Shown here: positions 26,614 through 36,514 of the stretch, in pieces
How positions within the stretch are numbered: the first letter of the stretch is position 1
Layout of the letters: the number at the start of each line of letters is the position of its first letter
From: Qipengyuania gaetbuli
Lineage (GTDB): Bacteria; Pseudomonadota; Alphaproteobacteria; Sphingomonadales; Sphingomonadaceae
NCBI RefSeq assembly: GCF_020171365.1
Contig: NZ_JAIUZO010000002.1
Location: forward strand, 62,001 to 126,000
DNA length: 64,000 nt
Direction of reading: 5' to 3'
Program-made: the position numbers and the translations under genes
The notes under the pieces: model-generated
Seen by the model: only the letters and a program-made list of their open reading frames with translations
The model's database searches: none
Told to the model about the DNA's origin: nothing

Positions 26614-28374
26614 ATGGCATCCGGCGAACTGGCTTCTCCCGCAATTTCCGACGCACTGGTGATCCTCGGCGCTGCCGGGCTGGTCATCCCGGTGTTTACC
26701 CGCTTCCGCATCACGCCGGTCATCGGCTTCATCCTGATCGGCATTCTTGTCGGTCCATATGGCCTCGGTCAATTGGTCTACGAGCGACCATTGCTCGAAC
26801 ATGTCACGATATCCGATCCCGAAGCACTGGAGCCATTTGCGGAGTTCGGAATCATCCTGCTGCTGTTCGCCATCGGCCTCGAGCTGTCGTTCAAGCGCTT
26901 GTGGCAATTGCGCAAGCTGGTCTTCGGCCTCGGCGCGATGGAGCTGATGATAGGCGGCATCTGCATTGCGGCGGTGCTGGCGATGATGGGCCAGTACTGG
27001 ACCGGCGCATTGGCGCTGGGTTTTGCCCTTGCATTCTCGTCCACTGCCATCGTCCTGCCGATCTCCGGCAGTTCCAGCCCCGTGGGCCGCGCAGCGCTTT
27101 CCATGCTGCTGTTCGAGGACATCATGATCGTCCCGATCATTTTCGTCCTTGGCGCAATGGCACCCAATGCGCAGGCGGACGGCTGGGAAGGCCTGCTGCA
27201 GACGCTGTGGCAGGGTGCGCTGGTGATCGGCGTGATGATGATTGCCGGCCGCATTCTCCTGCCCCGCCTGTTCGCGCAGGCAGCCCGGACCAAAAGCCCC
27301 GAACTTTTCCTCGCCGCCGCCCTGCTGGTGGTCATCGGGTCGAGCCTGGCCACTGCAGCCGTCGGCCTGTCGCCCATCGTGGGCGCGCTGATTGCGGGCC
27401 TGCTGATCGCCGAGACCGAATATCACGGCGAAGTCGAGACGATCATGGAGCCGTTCAAGGGCCTCGCGCTGGGTATCTTCCTTATCACCGTGGGCATGAG
27501 CATCGACCTCAGGACCATCTGGGAAAACCTAGGCGTTGTCGCCGTCGCGGTTGTTGGCGTGCTTCTGTTCAAGGCCTTGCTGACGGGCGTCCTCCTTCGC
27601 CTCATGGGTGCGCGCCGCAGCACGGCGGCGGAAACGGGCATCCTGATGGCCAGCCCTTCGGAAACGACGCTGATCGTGCTGGCGGCGGCGAGCAGCGCGC
27701 TGCTGATCCAGCCCGGCACGGCGCAGTTCTGGCAGATCGTGACTGCAATCGGCCTCACCATCACGCCCCTGCTGGCACGGCTCGGCCGCATGGTTGCCCG
27801 CCGTATCGAACCCGCCCCCGAACTGCCGCCCGAGGACGAGGGCGAACCGCGGGTCATTATCGTGGGTGCCGGCCGCGTCGGTCGCCTGATCGCCCAGATG
27901 CTTGAAGCGCACGACAAGCCCTATGTCGCGATCGATTCCGATGCCGACATGATCGAGAGCGCCAAGCGCAAGGGTTATCGGGCAACCTTCGGCGATGCCG
28001 CCCGAGGGGATGCGCTCAGGAGGCTGGGCGTCGACAATGCGCTGGCGGTCGTCCTGACCATGGACGAACCTGTGCTGGCCCAGCGGCTCGTTTCCAAGCT
28101 TCGCGCAGAGCACCCGGACCTGCTGATCGTCGCGCGTGCCCGTGACATCGCCCATGCATCGGAACTCTACCGTGCAGGCGCCAGCCATGCCGTGCCCGAA
28201 ACGCTGGAGGCGACGCTGCAGCTTTCCGAGGCGGTTCTGGTCGACATCGGCGTTGCCATGGGGCCTGTAATCGCCTCCATCCACGAGAAGCGCGACGAAT
28301 TCCGCGCCCGTATCGAGGAGGATGGAGCGCTGACCTACAAGCCCAAGCTGAGGTCAAGCACGGCGGAAGGCTGA
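26614..28374 (+). CDS. CPA2-family cation:proton antiporter with TrkA-N domain (Kef/YbaL-like)
   Basis: The 586-residue inner-membrane transporter has about 12 helices in residues 10-395 (GFILIGILVGPYGLG; LALGFALAFSSTAIVLPI), followed by a cytosolic Rossmann regulator (about 415-530) starting PRVIIVGAGRVGRLIAQML and continuing ATFGDAARGDALRRLG, which binds NAD(H) or a related nucleotide. It exchanges K+ or Na+ for H+ and is gated by its nucleotide-binding domain. It is divergent from the subtilase gene across a 90-bp gap. The N-terminus is complete, with the ATG at 26614. Confidence 0.9.
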   Translation: MASGELASPAISDALVILGAAGLVIPVFTRFRITPVIGFILIGILVGPYGLGQLVYERPLLEHVTISDPEALEPFAEFGIILLLFAIGLELSFKRLWQLRKLVFGLGAMELMIGGICIAAVLAMMGQYWTGALALGFALAFSSTAIVLPISGSSSPVGRAALSMLLFEDIMIVPIIFVLGAMAPNAQADGWEGLLQTLWQGALVIGVMMIAGRILLPRLFAQAARTKSPELFLAAALLVVIGSSLATAAVGLSPIVGALIAGLLIAETEYHGEVETIMEPFKGLALGIFLITVGMSIDLRTIWENLGVVAVAVVGVLLFKALLTGVLLRLMGARRSTAAETGILMASPSETTLIVLAAASSALLIQPGTAQFWQIVTAIGLTITPLLARLGRMVARRIEPAPELPPEDEGEPRVIIVGAGRVGRLIAQMLEAHDKPYVAIDSDADMIESAKRKGYRATFGDAARGDALRRLGVDNALAVVLTMDEPVLAQRLVSKLRAEHPDLLIVARARDIAHASELYRAGASHAVPETLEATLQLSEAVLVDIGVAMGPVIASIHEKRDEFRARIEEDGALTYKPKLRSSTAEG

Positions 28375-28429
28375 CTTTCTAAGAACCTTCACCTTTTCCG
28401 TGCGTTGGTCGGGAAAGGAGATAATTCTT

Positions 28430-28609
28430 ATGAGCAATCCCGATCCGACAAAGCCCACGCCGAACAGCGAGAAATTCAAGCCGCAGAACGTGGCCGATCC
28501 CCTCAAGGACCAGGCGCGCGACCAACTTCGCGGCAAGCCGGGCGACACCGAAGGCTACGATATCGAGCAAGGGTCCAGCGGCGTCACCAAGGAGACGCCC
28601 GCCGCCTGA
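28430..28609 (+). CDS. Small hydrophilic protein of unknown function
   Basis: 59 residues starting at the ATG at 28430 with a strong AAAGGAG (28414-28420). The protein is rich in Pro, Lys, Asp and Gln (KPTPNSEKFKPQ; KDQARDQLRGKPGDTEGYD) and is predicted to be disordered, without membrane or signal segments. It is a single gene between the antiporter and convergent alaS, with its own intrinsic terminator. No family was recognised. The good ribosome binding site and terminator are the evidence that it is real. Confidence 0.72.
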   Translation: MSNPDPTKPTPNSEKFKPQNVADPLKDQARDQLRGKPGDTEGYDIEQGSSGVTKETPAA

Positions 28610-28624
28610 ACCGGCTGAGACAGG

Positions 28625-28658
28625 AAACGCCTGGCGGTAACCGTCAGGCGTTTTCTTT
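28625..28658 (+). terminator. Intrinsic terminator embedded in the end of alaS
   Basis: A 9-bp stem (AAACGCCTG, 28625-28633, with CAGGCGTTT, 28645-28653) is extended by inner CGG/CCG pairs around a TAA loop and followed by a T-rich tail (28651-28658). It faces rightwards and terminates the small gene at 28430-28609. The alaS stop codon (28644-28646) lies within the stem. Confidence 0.88.
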
Positions 28659-31307
28659 GGCCAGCGCCTCTCGCACCGCGGCAATCGCATCCTCGGCCTT
28701 CGAGCCGTCCGGTCCGCCGCCCTGCGCCATGTCCGGACGGCCACCACCGCCCTTGCCGCCAAGCGCCTCGACGCCGACGCGCACGAAATCGACCGCACTG
28801 AAGCGAGAGGTCAGGTCATCGGTCACGGCAACCGCGAATGCGCCCTTGCCATCGTTGACCGCGCAAATCGCAGCAACGCCCGAACCGAGGCGCTTCTTCG
28901 CCTCATCAAGCAGCGGGCGAAGGTCCTTGGGATTGAGACCTTCGATCACCTGTCCGGAGAATGCGACGCCGCCGATCTCTTCGTCGGCCGGCCCTGCATC
29001 GCCGCTACCGCCACCGCCCAGTGCGAGAGCGCGCTTGGCTTCGGTGAGTTCCTTTTCGAGACGCTTGCGCTCCTCGACCAGTGCCGACACACGCGCGGCC
29101 GCCTCGTCCGGCGAGGTCTTGAGCGCGCCGGCAATGATACGCACCGCCTCGTCACGGGCGAGCAGCCACTGGCGCGCCGCTTCTCCGGTCAGCGCCTCGA
29201 TACGGCGCACGCCGGAACTGACGGCGCTTTCCGACACGATCTTGAACAGACCGATGTCACCTGTGGCTTCCACGTGTGTGCCGCCGCACAGTTCGACCGA
29301 GTAGTTGTTGCCGCCGTCGGCCTTGCGGCCCATCGACAGGACGCGAACCTCGTCGCCATATTTCTCGCCGAACAGTGCGAGCGCGCCCGCTGCCACCGCA
29401 TCATCGGGTGACATGAGGCGCGTGCCGACGCGTTCGTTGGCGCGAATCTCGGCGTTCACCTCGGCTTCGATCGCCGCAATATCATCGTCAGCAAGCGGCT
29501 TGGGGTGCGAGAAGTCGAAGCGGAAACGGTCGTCGGACACGAGCGAGCCCTTCTGCGTGACATGGTCGCCAAGCCGGTTGCGCAGCGCTGCATGGACGAG
29601 GTGCGTTGCCGAATGGTTCGCGCGGATGCGGTCGCGGCGATCGGCGTCGATTTCCAGATGCACTGCATCGCCGACCTTCACGCTGCCCTTTTCCACCTTC
29701 GCGACATGCGCATGCAGGCGGCCAAGCGGCTTGTTGGTCGTGCTGACGGTGATCTCGAGGCCTTCGGGCGTCCAGATGCGCCCGGCATCGCCGGTCTGGC
29801 CGCCGCTTTCGCCGTAGAACGGTGTCTGGTTGGTCAGCACGATCAGCTCATCGCCCGCCGAAGCGGTGGCGACTTCCTGCCCGTCCTTGACCAGTGCGAC
29901 CACTGCCGCCTCGCCCGTGTCGGAGCTGTAGCCGGTGAATTCGGTCGATCCTTCGCGCTCAGCGATGTCGAACCAGACTTCCTCGCTGGCCGCTTCGCCC
30001 GAACCCTTCCATGCAGCCCGTGCAGCCGCCTTCTGCTGCGCCATGGCGGCATCGAAACCGGCCTTGTCGACGCCGATGCCGCGATTGCGCAGCGCGTCTT
30101 CGGTCAGGTCGTAGGGGAAACCGTAGGTGTCGTAGAGCTTGAAGGCCGTCTCGCCGTCGAGCGTGCCGCCTTCGCCCATGTCGCCGGTCGCCTCGTCGAG
30201 CAGCTTGAGCCCCTTGTCGAGCGTGCGGCGGAACTGGGTTTCCTCGCGCTCCAGCACTTCCTGGATCAGCGCCTGCCCACGGACGAGTTCGGGATAGGCC
30301 GCACCCATCTCGCTCACCAGTTCCGGCACGAGGCGGTGCATCAGCGGCTGACTTGCGCCCAGCAGGTGTGCGTGCCGCATCGCGCGGCGCATGATGCGGC
30401 GCAGGACATAGCCGCGCCCTTCATTGCTCGGCAGGACGCCGTCGGCCAGGAGGAAGCTGGTCGAGCGCAAATGGTCCGCGATCACGCGGTGGCTGGCCTG
30501 CTGGTCGCCTTCGGCCTTCACGCCGGTGAGCGCTTCGCTCGCGCCGATCAGCGCCTTGAAGGTGTCGGTGTCGTAGTTGTCGTGCACGCCCTGCATGACG
30601 GCGGCCACGCGCTCGATCCCCATGCCTGTATCGATGCTGGGCTTGGGCAGGTCGCCGACGATCTCGTCGTTTTCCTGCGTGAACTGCATGAAGACGAGGT
30701 TCCAGATCTCGACGAAGCGGTCACCGTCCTCTTCCGGCGAACCGGGAGGTCCGCCCCAGATATGATCGCCGTGATCGTAGAAGATTTCCGAGCACGGCCC
30801 GCACGGACCGTCCGATCCCATCGCCCAGAAATTGTCCTTGGTCGGGATGCGGATGATGCGATCGTCGGCAAAGCCGGTGCGCTTCTTCCACAAGTCGAAC
30901 GCTTCGTCGTCGGTGTGGTAGACGGTGACCAGCAGCCGGTCCTTGTCCAGCCCCCATTCCTTGGTCAGCAAGGTCCAGGCATGGTCGATCGCCTGTTCCT
31001 TGAAGTAATCGCCGAATGAGAAATTGCCGAGCATCTCGAAGAAGGTGTGGTGCCGAGCGGTGTAGCCGACATTGTCGAGATCGTTGTGCTTGCCACCCGC
31101 GCGCACGCACTTCTGCGCAGTGGTCGCACGGGGCGCAGGCGGCGTTTCGAGTCCGGTGAAGGCGTTCTTGAACGGCACCATCCCGGCGTTCACGAACATC
31201 AGCGTGGGATCGCTGAAGGGGACGAGCGGCGCGCTCTGGATTTCCGCGTGCCCGTTGGCAGCGAAATAATCGAGGAAAGAGCGGCGGATTTCGTTGGTCG
31301 ACGTCAT
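28644..31307 (-). CDS. alaS: Alanyl-tRNA synthetase
   Basis: 887 residues. The ATG at 31307 gives the family start [20 protein letters not shown]; the upstream in-frame ATG (31343) adds 12 unlikely residues. The class II catalytic domain comes first ([33 protein letters not shown]). The editing domain follows, with the zinc-site motifs [12 protein letters not shown] and [13 protein letters not shown]. The C-terminal C-Ala/DHHA1 domain has the Gly-rich segment [20 protein letters not shown]. It charges tRNA-Ala and clears mischarged Ser/Gly. Length is typical. Confidence 0.98.
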   Translation of the reverse strand: MTSTNEIRRSFLDYFAANGHAEIQSAPLVPFSDPTLMFVNAGMVPFKNAFTGLETPPAPRATTAQKCVRAGGKHNDLDNVGYTARHHTFFEMLGNFSFGDYFKEQAIDHAWTLLTKEWGLDKDRLLVTVYHTDDEAFDLWKKRTGFADDRIIRIPTKDNFWAMGSDGPCGPCSEIFYDHGDHIWGGPPGSPEEDGDRFVEIWNLVFMQFTQENDEIVGDLPKPSIDTGMGIERVAAVMQGVHDNYDTDTFKALIGASEALTGVKAEGDQQASHRVIADHLRSTSFLLADGVLPSNEGRGYVLRRIMRRAMRHAHLLGASQPLMHRLVPELVSEMGAAYPELVRGQALIQEVLEREETQFRRTLDKGLKLLDEATGDMGEGGTLDGETAFKLYDTYGFPYDLTEDALRNRGIGVDKAGFDAAMAQQKAAARAAWKGSGEAASEEVWFDIAEREGSTEFTGYSSDTGEAAVVALVKDGQEVATASAGDELIVLTNQTPFYGESGGQTGDAGRIWTPEGLEITVSTTNKPLGRLHAHVAKVEKGSVKVGDAVHLEIDADRRDRIRANHSATHLVHAALRNRLGDHVTQKGSLVSDDRFRFDFSHPKPLADDDIAAIEAEVNAEIRANERVGTRLMSPDDAVAAGALALFGEKYGDEVRVLSMGRKADGGNNYSVELCGGTHVEATGDIGLFKIVSESAVSSGVRRIEALTGEAARQWLLARDEAVRIIAGALKTSPDEAAARVSALVEERKRLEKELTEAKRALALGGGGSGDAGPADEEIGGVAFSGQVIEGLNPKDLRPLLDEAKKRLGSGVAAICAVNDGKGAFAVAVTDDLTSRFSAVDFVRVGVEALGGKGGGGRPDMAQGGGPDGSKAEDAIAAVREALAKENA

Positions 31308-31384
31308 GGGAGCGCAGTTAGGCAATCGGCGCGCAGCCGACAAGCGCGAATGCCCGTTCAGACTGTGCAGAGCCTGCGATCAGT

Positions 31385-32209
31385 TCACGCGCGCGCCGTC
31401 ACAATCCAGCTGGAGGCGGGAAGCGCCACCCGACCCCCGTCGAAATTCGCGGCCATCAACTCGCGAAGGCGCTCGATCGCGGTAGCGCGCTGCTCGCCAT
31501 CAAGGGCTGCAATCGCTCCCGCAGCAGGGCCGATGCGGAGGAAGTAGGACAGCGCATCCTCGATCGCATCGACCCCCTCGCCCGCAATCATGGGATAATC
31601 GACCGCTTCGAAACCGATGTCGCGCCAGCCCGCGGACGAAAGAAGCTGCTCCACGTATTCCGCATCGCCAAAGGCGAAAGGACCGGGCGCACGGGGGTCG
31701 GAAGGCGGCGATGCTTCTGCCGAAACCACGCCTGCAAGTTTCATCGCCCACTCGTTCTCGGATCGTGCACGGAAGCAGGAAAAGGCCAGGCGGCATCCCT
31801 CTTTGGCCTGCGCCCTGATATGCGCAAAGGCTGATTGCGGCTGGCCGAAGAACATTACACCGTGGCGCGACAGGATGAGATCGGGCCGTTCCTGCTCCCT
31901 CGCCGTCCACTTCGAGGCATCTGCGAACCGGAATTCGATATTGGCACGATCGCCGACCCGCTCGCGTGCCATGGACAGCAGGTCTTCGCTGATATCGACG
32001 CCGAGCACGCGCGCTTCACGGCGGGCATCGGCAAGACGGAGCGAGGTTTCCCCGGCCCCGCAGCCGATATCGAGCGCAAGGCTGAATGCCTCCCGCGTGG
32101 CAACCTCGACCAGCCTGTCCGTCAGTACGCCGAAACTGCGGTCGGTCCGGCGCCATTCATCGGCCCAGCTACGCCCGACGCGCCCTTCCCAGTCGGACCG
32201 GTCCGTCAT
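31385..32209 (-). CDS. Class I SAM-dependent methyltransferase
   Basis: 274 residues, beginning at the ATG at 32209. The SAM-binding motif I is ALDIGCGAGETSLRLAD (about 44-60), with motif II acidic VLGVDIS and post-I FRFADASKW. Such UbiE/COQ5-like enzymes methylate small molecules or lipids. The N-terminal WEGRVGRSWADEWRRTD is shared by uncharacterised alphaproteobacterial members. It lies 3 bp downstream of the 4-epimerase gene and is probably cotranscribed with the UDP-sugar genes, so glycan or nucleotide-sugar methylation is possible; that is inference. Confidence 0.82.
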   Translation of the reverse strand: MTDRSDWEGRVGRSWADEWRRTDRSFGVLTDRLVEVATREAFSLALDIGCGAGETSLRLADARREARVLGVDISEDLLSMARERVGDRANIEFRFADASKWTAREQERPDLILSRHGVMFFGQPQSAFAHIRAQAKEGCRLAFSCFRARSENEWAMKLAGVVSAEASPPSDPRAPGPFAFGDAEYVEQLLSSAGWRDIGFEAVDYPMIAGEGVDAIEDALSYFLRIGPAAGAIAALDGEQRATAIERLRELMAANFDGGRVALPASSWIVTARA

Positions 32210-32212
32210 CGC

Positions 32213-33235
32213 CTAGACCCGGTAGTAATCGCGATACCAGTCGGTGAAGCGGCGGACGCCTTCCCCGATATCGGTGTGCGGTACATAGCCGGTAAGCGAT
32301 TTCAGGAGCTCCGCATCGGCCCAGGTCGCGGGAACATCGCCCGGCTGCATCGGCATGAGGTTCCGCTTCGCCTCGATGCCCAGCGCGTCCTCGACCGCCG
32401 CGATCATGTCGCCCAGCTGGACCGGCTGCGAATTGCCGATGTTGACGACCCGCCACGGAGCGACGGGGGAGAGACTGTCGCCTTCCGCGATGTCATCGCG
32501 GTTTTCGGGGCGCACCGGCGGAGTGTCGATCAGGCGGCGGATCGCCTCGACGAGGTCTTCCACATAAGTGAAGTCGCGCATCATCTCGCCGTGATTGTAC
32601 ACGTCGATCGGATCGCCGTTCAGCATCGCCTTGGTGAACTTAAACAGCGCCATGTCCGGGCGGCCCCACGGACCATACACGGTGAAGAAGCGGAACATGG
32701 TGACCGGCAGGTCGAACAGGTGGGCGTAGGAATGCGCCATCGCTTCGTTCGCCTTCTTGGTCGCCGCGTAGAAGGACATCTGGTGGTCCGTCTTCATCGT
32801 CTCGCGATAGGGCATTTCCTCGTTCGCCCCGTAGGCCGAGGAGGTCGAGGCGAGCAGCATGTGCTGCGGCGGGTGCGCGCGGGCCGCTTCGAGCAGCTCG
32901 AACGTGCCGACCAGATTGCTTTCGAGGTATGAGCGGGGGTTCTCGATCGAATAGCGTACGCCCGCCTGTGCGGCGAGGTGGATCACCACGTCGGGCTTCT
33001 CATCCTCGAACATCTGCATCAGCAGTCCGGGTGCCTCGATCGGCTCATTCTCGATCCGGAAGCCGGCATTCTGCAGCAGTTCGGCTTGACGCCGGCGCTT
33101 GAGCTGCGGGTCGTAATAGTCGCTCAGGGAATCGATACCGACGACGCGGAAGCCGTCAGCCAGCAGGCGCTTGCAGGTGAAGTAGCCGATGAACCCAGCG
33201 GCACCCGTGACCAGCGCCGTGCGAGCTTCGCCCAT
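32213..33235 (-). CDS. UDP-glucuronate 4-epimerase-like SDR
   Basis: 340 residues. The start at the ATG at 33235 overlaps the Ugd stop by one base (TGATG). It is an extended SDR: TALVTGAAGFIGYFTCKRL (NAD site), IHLAAQAGVRYSIENPRSY, catalytic STSSAYG with the later Tyr-x3-Lys SFYAATKKANE, and FFTVYGPWGRPDMALFKF. This pattern is characteristic of UDP-GlcA to UDP-GalA 4-epimerases. Together with the upstream UDP-glucose dehydrogenase it makes UDP-galacturonate from UDP-glucose, a precursor for uronic-acid glycans. The precise substrate is inferred. Confidence 0.88.
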   Translation of the reverse strand: MGEARTALVTGAAGFIGYFTCKRLLADGFRVVGIDSLSDYYDPQLKRRRQAELLQNAGFRIENEPIEAPGLLMQMFEDEKPDVVIHLAAQAGVRYSIENPRSYLESNLVGTFELLEAARAHPPQHMLLASTSSAYGANEEMPYRETMKTDHQMSFYAATKKANEAMAHSYAHLFDLPVTMFRFFTVYGPWGRPDMALFKFTKAMLNGDPIDVYNHGEMMRDFTYVEDLVEAIRRLIDTPPVRPENRDDIAEGDSLSPVAPWRVVNIGNSQPVQLGDMIAAVEDALGIEAKRNLMPMQPGDVPATWADAELLKSLTGYVPHTDIGEGVRRFTDWYRDYYRV

Positions 33236-34401
33236 CAATCGGCCCCGAACAGGTCGCGGGTGAAGACCTTGTCGCTCACATCGGCAAGCTCGGGATCGAG
33301 GCGGTTGGCGATGATCACGTCGGCATCGGCCTTGAACCGCGCAAGATCGCGTTCAACGCGCGAGCCGAAGAAGCTGTCTTCCTCCATCACGGGTTCGTAG
33401 ACGATGACCTCGATGCCCTTGGCCTTGATGCGTTTCATGATCCCCTGGATCGAGGACTGGCGGAAATTGTCGGATCCCGCCTTCATCACGAGCCTGAACA
33501 CTCCGACTGTCGCCGGGTTTTTCTCGATAATGCGGTCGGCGAGGAAATCCTTCCGGGTCCGGTTGGCATCGACGATCGCGCGGATGAGGTTTTGCGGCAC
33601 CTCGCTGTAATTGGCGAGGAGCTGCTTGGTGTCCTTGGGCAGACAGTAACCGCCGTAGCCGAAAGAGGGATTGTTGTAGTGCGAACCGATGCGCGGATCG
33701 TGCCCGATGCCCTCGATGATCTGGCGCGTGTCGAGGCCGCGGGACAGGGCATAGCTGTCGAGTTCGTTGAAGAAGGCGACACGCATGGCAAGGTAGGTGT
33801 TGGCGAACAGCTTGATCGCCTCGGCCTCGTCCGCGTCGGTCAGCAGCACCGGCACATCGTCATCGAGAGCGGGCTGGAGCAGGAGGTCGGCAAAGCGCTG
33901 GCCCCGCTCCGAACGTTCACCCACGATGATCCGCGAAGGATGGAGATTGTCGTGCAGCGCCTGCCCTTCGCGCAGGAATTCGGGGCTGAACATGATCCGG
34001 TCGCTGCCGAAACGCTGCCGCGCAGAGGAAACGTAACCCACCGGAATGGTAGACTTGACCACGATGACCGTGCGGTCGTTCGCCGCAAGCACGTTTTCGA
34101 TGACGGAATCGACCGCTGATGTGTCGAAGAAATTGGTATCGACATCATAATTGGTCGGTACGGCCACAATGGCGAACTCCGCCCCTGCGACAGTTTCGAC
34201 AAAATCGGTCGTGAAGGTCAGGTCGAGGTCGGCTTCCGCAAGGTATTGCTGCACCAGTGCGTCCTGGATCGGCGACTTGCCATCCTGAAGCATGGCCACG
34301 CGATCAGACGATACGTCGCAGCCGACAACCGTGTTGTGCTGGGCGAGCATGATGGCGTTTGACAGCCCGACATAGCCGAGCCCGAAAACTGCAATCTTCA
34401 T
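33235..34401 (-). CDS. ugd: UDP-glucose 6-dehydrogenase
   Basis: 388 residues, the length of the short Ugd class. The start at the ATG at 34401 is fixed by [20 protein letters not shown]. Other signatures are [45 protein letters not shown] and the catalytic Cys in [16 protein letters not shown]. It oxidises UDP-glucose to UDP-glucuronate with 2 NAD+. The next gene, a 4-epimerase, takes the product. This gives the genome a second uronate supply beside the AlgD-like enzyme at 14269-15576. Confidence 0.93.
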   Translation of the reverse strand: MKIAVFGLGYVGLSNAIMLAQHNTVVGCDVSSDRVAMLQDGKSPIQDALVQQYLAEADLDLTFTTDFVETVAGAEFAIVAVPTNYDVDTNFFDTSAVDSVIENVLAANDRTVIVVKSTIPVGYVSSARQRFGSDRIMFSPEFLREGQALHDNLHPSRIIVGERSERGQRFADLLLQPALDDDVPVLLTDADEAEAIKLFANTYLAMRVAFFNELDSYALSRGLDTRQIIEGIGHDPRIGSHYNNPSFGYGGYCLPKDTKQLLANYSEVPQNLIRAIVDANRTRKDFLADRIIEKNPATVGVFRLVMKAGSDNFRQSSIQGIMKRIKAKGIEVIVYEPVMEEDSFFGSRVERDLARFKADADVIIANRLDPELADVSDKVFTRDLFGAD

Positions 34402-34500
34402 CTTGTTACCCGTGTTGAAGGCGACGGCGGATGCCGTTCGGTCGGGGCGCATGTAGGGGCTCGGCCCGCCGGATTGCAAGGCCGGTGCGGCTCTGCGAGC

Positions 34501-35127
34501 CTACCAAACGAAATAGGGTCCGCCCCGCTCACGGGCGCGCTGCCATGCCGGACGGGCATGGACGGCCTCGACGAAACGCGCGAGCTTGGGCGCGCGCTCG
34601 CCATAGCCCTGCATGACGGCGATTTCTGCCGGGAAGCTCATCATGACATCGGCGGCGCTCCAGTCGTTGCCCACGAAATGCAGGTCGTCGGAGATCTTCT
34701 GTTCGGCGAAATCGATGTGTGCGGCCAGTTGTTCGTCCACGCGGGGCATCAGCGGCGCTGCGGCATCGCCCAGTCGGCCTGCGTAGATCTTGAGCATGAC
34801 GGGGACGAAGAACGAGCTTTCCCCGAACTGCATCCATTCGAGATGGTCGACCCACTCATCAGAACCTTGCGCAGGAAGCCATGCCTCGCCGCCGTGCCGG
34901 GCGCAGAGATATTCGATGATCGCGCCGCTTTCGGAGACCATCCGCCCGTCGTCCTCAATGACCGGAGACTTGCCCAGGGGGTGCACACCCTTCAGTTCGG
35001 GCGGAGCGAGATTTGTATCCGCATTGCGCTGGTAGGCCTTGATTTCATAATCCGCACCCAGCTCTTCGAGCAGCCAGAGGATGCGCTGCGAACGGCTGTT
35101 GTTGAGATGGTGGACGATGATGGTCAT
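34501..35127 (-). CDS. Glutathione S-transferase family protein
   Basis: 208 residues with the thioredoxin-like N-domain (MTIIVHHLNNSRSQRILWLL; KSPVIEDDGRMVSESGAIIE, the latter containing the glutathione-binding cis-Pro and Glu-Ser) and an all-helical C-domain ending DWSAADVMMSFPAEI. The position after HHL where the catalytic Ser/Tyr is found has Asn-Ser-Arg-Ser (NNSRS), suggesting a serine-type (theta/beta-like) GST. Substrate is unknown. It is a single gene downstream of recA, in the same direction. Confidence 0.87.
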   Translation of the reverse strand: MTIIVHHLNNSRSQRILWLLEELGADYEIKAYQRNADTNLAPPELKGVHPLGKSPVIEDDGRMVSESGAIIEYLCARHGGEAWLPAQGSDEWVDHLEWMQFGESSFFVPVMLKIYAGRLGDAAAPLMPRVDEQLAAHIDFAEQKISDDLHFVGNDWSAADVMMSFPAEIAVMQGYGERAPKLARFVEAVHARPAWQRARERGGPYFVW

Positions 35128-35192
35128 GCACGGCTCCTGGTGGTTTCGGCAGCCTGCCTATGCGCGTGGCCTGTCCATTACCATAGGCGGAT

Positions 35193-35245
35193 ACGGAAAA
35201 GCCGGTGCGGCAGCCATGGAATGGGCGCGCGCACCGGCTTTCCGT
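35193..35245 (-). terminator. Long stem-loop downstream of recA
   Basis: Near-perfect 16-bp inverted repeat (ACGGAAAAGCCGGTGCG at 35193-35209 with CGCACCGGCTTTCCGT at 35230-35245, one bulged A). It lies about 90 bp after the recA stop and before the GST start. The T-run is inside the stem rather than after it, so it is a plausible but not classical terminator. Confidence 0.55.
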
Positions 35246-35330
35246 TTCATCGGGAGCACCGGGGGACAGTCCGGCTTGCTGGCGGCAGGGGTTGAAGCGC
35301 CGCCCGCGCTCCCGCTTCGAGGAGTGAGGA

Positions 35331-36392
35331 TCAGTCGTCCGCGTCCGGACCGGTCATCATTTCCTCGGCGACCTCGTCGGTTTTGCCGCGAATGGCGGCT
35401 TCCAACTTGGCACACATTTCGGGGTTTTCCTTCAGGAAGGTCTTCGCGTTCTCGCGGCCCTGACCGATGCGAACGCTGTCGTAGCTGAACCAGCTACCCG
35501 ACTTCTCGACGACGCCGGCCTTCACGCCAAGATCGAGGATCTCGCCGATCTTGGAAATGCCTTCGCCGTACATGATGTCGAATTCGACCTGCTTGAACGG
35601 GGGGGCAACCTTGTTCTTGACCACCTTCACGCGGGTCGAGTTGCCGATGATATCGTCGCGGTCCTTGATCTGGCCGGTGCGGCGGATGTCGAGACGGACC
35701 GATGCATAGAACTTGAGCGCATTGCCGCCCGTCGTGGTTTCCGGATTGCCGTACATCACGCCGATCTTCATGCGCAGCTGGTTGATGAAGATCACCATGC
35801 ACTTGGAGCGGTTGATCGAACCGGTCAGCTTGCGCAGCGACTGGGACATGAGGCGAGCCTGGAGGCCGACGTGGCTGTCACCCATCTCGCCTTCGATTTC
35901 GGCGCGCGGCACGAGGGCTGCGACCGAATCGACCACCAGCACGTCGATCGCGTTCGAGCGAACCAGCGTGTCGGTGATTTCCAGCGCCTGTTCGCCGGTA
36001 TCGGGCTGCGAGACGATCAGTTCGTCGATGTCGACGCCCAGCTTCTTGGCGTAAACGGGGTCGAGGGCATGTTCGGCGTCGACGAAAGCGGCGGTACCGC
36101 CGGCCTTCTGCGCTTCGGCGATGACATGCAGCGCAAGCGTCGTCTTGCCCGAGCTTTCCGGGCCGTACACTTCGATAACGCGGCCTTTCGGCAGGCCGCC
36201 CACGCCGAGCGCGATGTCGAGGCCGAGCGAGCCGGTGGAGATGACCTCCACGTTCATGGCTTCCTTCTGGCCCAGCTTCATCGCCGAGCCTTTACCGAAT
36301 GCGCGATCGATCTGCGCGAGAGCTGCGTCCAATGCCTTCTGGCGATCTGCGTCCACTTGTTTTCCTTCCACGAGCTTCAGACTGGCCGCCAT
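35331..36392 (-). CDS. recA: Recombinase A
   Basis: 353 residues. The family core is unmistakable: Walker [14 protein letters not shown] (about 71-83), [15 protein letters not shown], Walker [22 protein letters not shown]1/L2 loop regions and [21 protein letters not shown]. RecA forms filaments on single-stranded DNA for homologous recombination and triggers LexA self-cleavage. A LexA-type box lies about 80 bp upstream. The C-terminus is acidic (MMTGPDADD), as expected. Length and start are typical. Confidence 0.99.
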   Translation of the reverse strand: MAASLKLVEGKQVDADRQKALDAALAQIDRAFGKGSAMKLGQKEAMNVEVISTGSLGLDIALGVGGLPKGRVIEVYGPESSGKTTLALHVIAEAQKAGGTAAFVDAEHALDPVYAKKLGVDIDELIVSQPDTGEQALEITDTLVRSNAIDVLVVDSVAALVPRAEIEGEMGDSHVGLQARLMSQSLRKLTGSINRSKCMVIFINQLRMKIGVMYGNPETTTGGNALKFYASVRLDIRRTGQIKDRDDIIGNSTRVKVVKNKVAPPFKQVEFDIMYGEGISKIGEILDLGVKAGVVEKSGSWFSYDSVRIGQGRENAKTFLKENPEMCAKLEAAIRGKTDEVAEEMMTGPDADD

Positions 36393-36469
36393 GACACATA
36401 CCCCTTTCGTATTTCCAGAGCCGTTCGTGACTCTTCAACACAACAGGGTGTACCCACTTTGTTCCATAA

Positions 36470-36484
36470 GAACAAGAGTGGAAC
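36470..36484 (-). promoter_or_regulatory. LexA (SOS) box upstream of recA
   Basis: On the recA strand the sequence reads GTTC, seven bases, GTTC (plus strand GAAC-AAGAGTG-GAAC), the alphaproteobacterial LexA consensus GTTCN7GTTC. It is 78 bp upstream of the recA ATG, a position compatible with blocking the recA promoter. The match is exact in both half-sites. Confidence 0.85.
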
Positions 36485-36514
36485 GAAATTTTTTTGCCGG
36501 TCTGGAATTTACAC

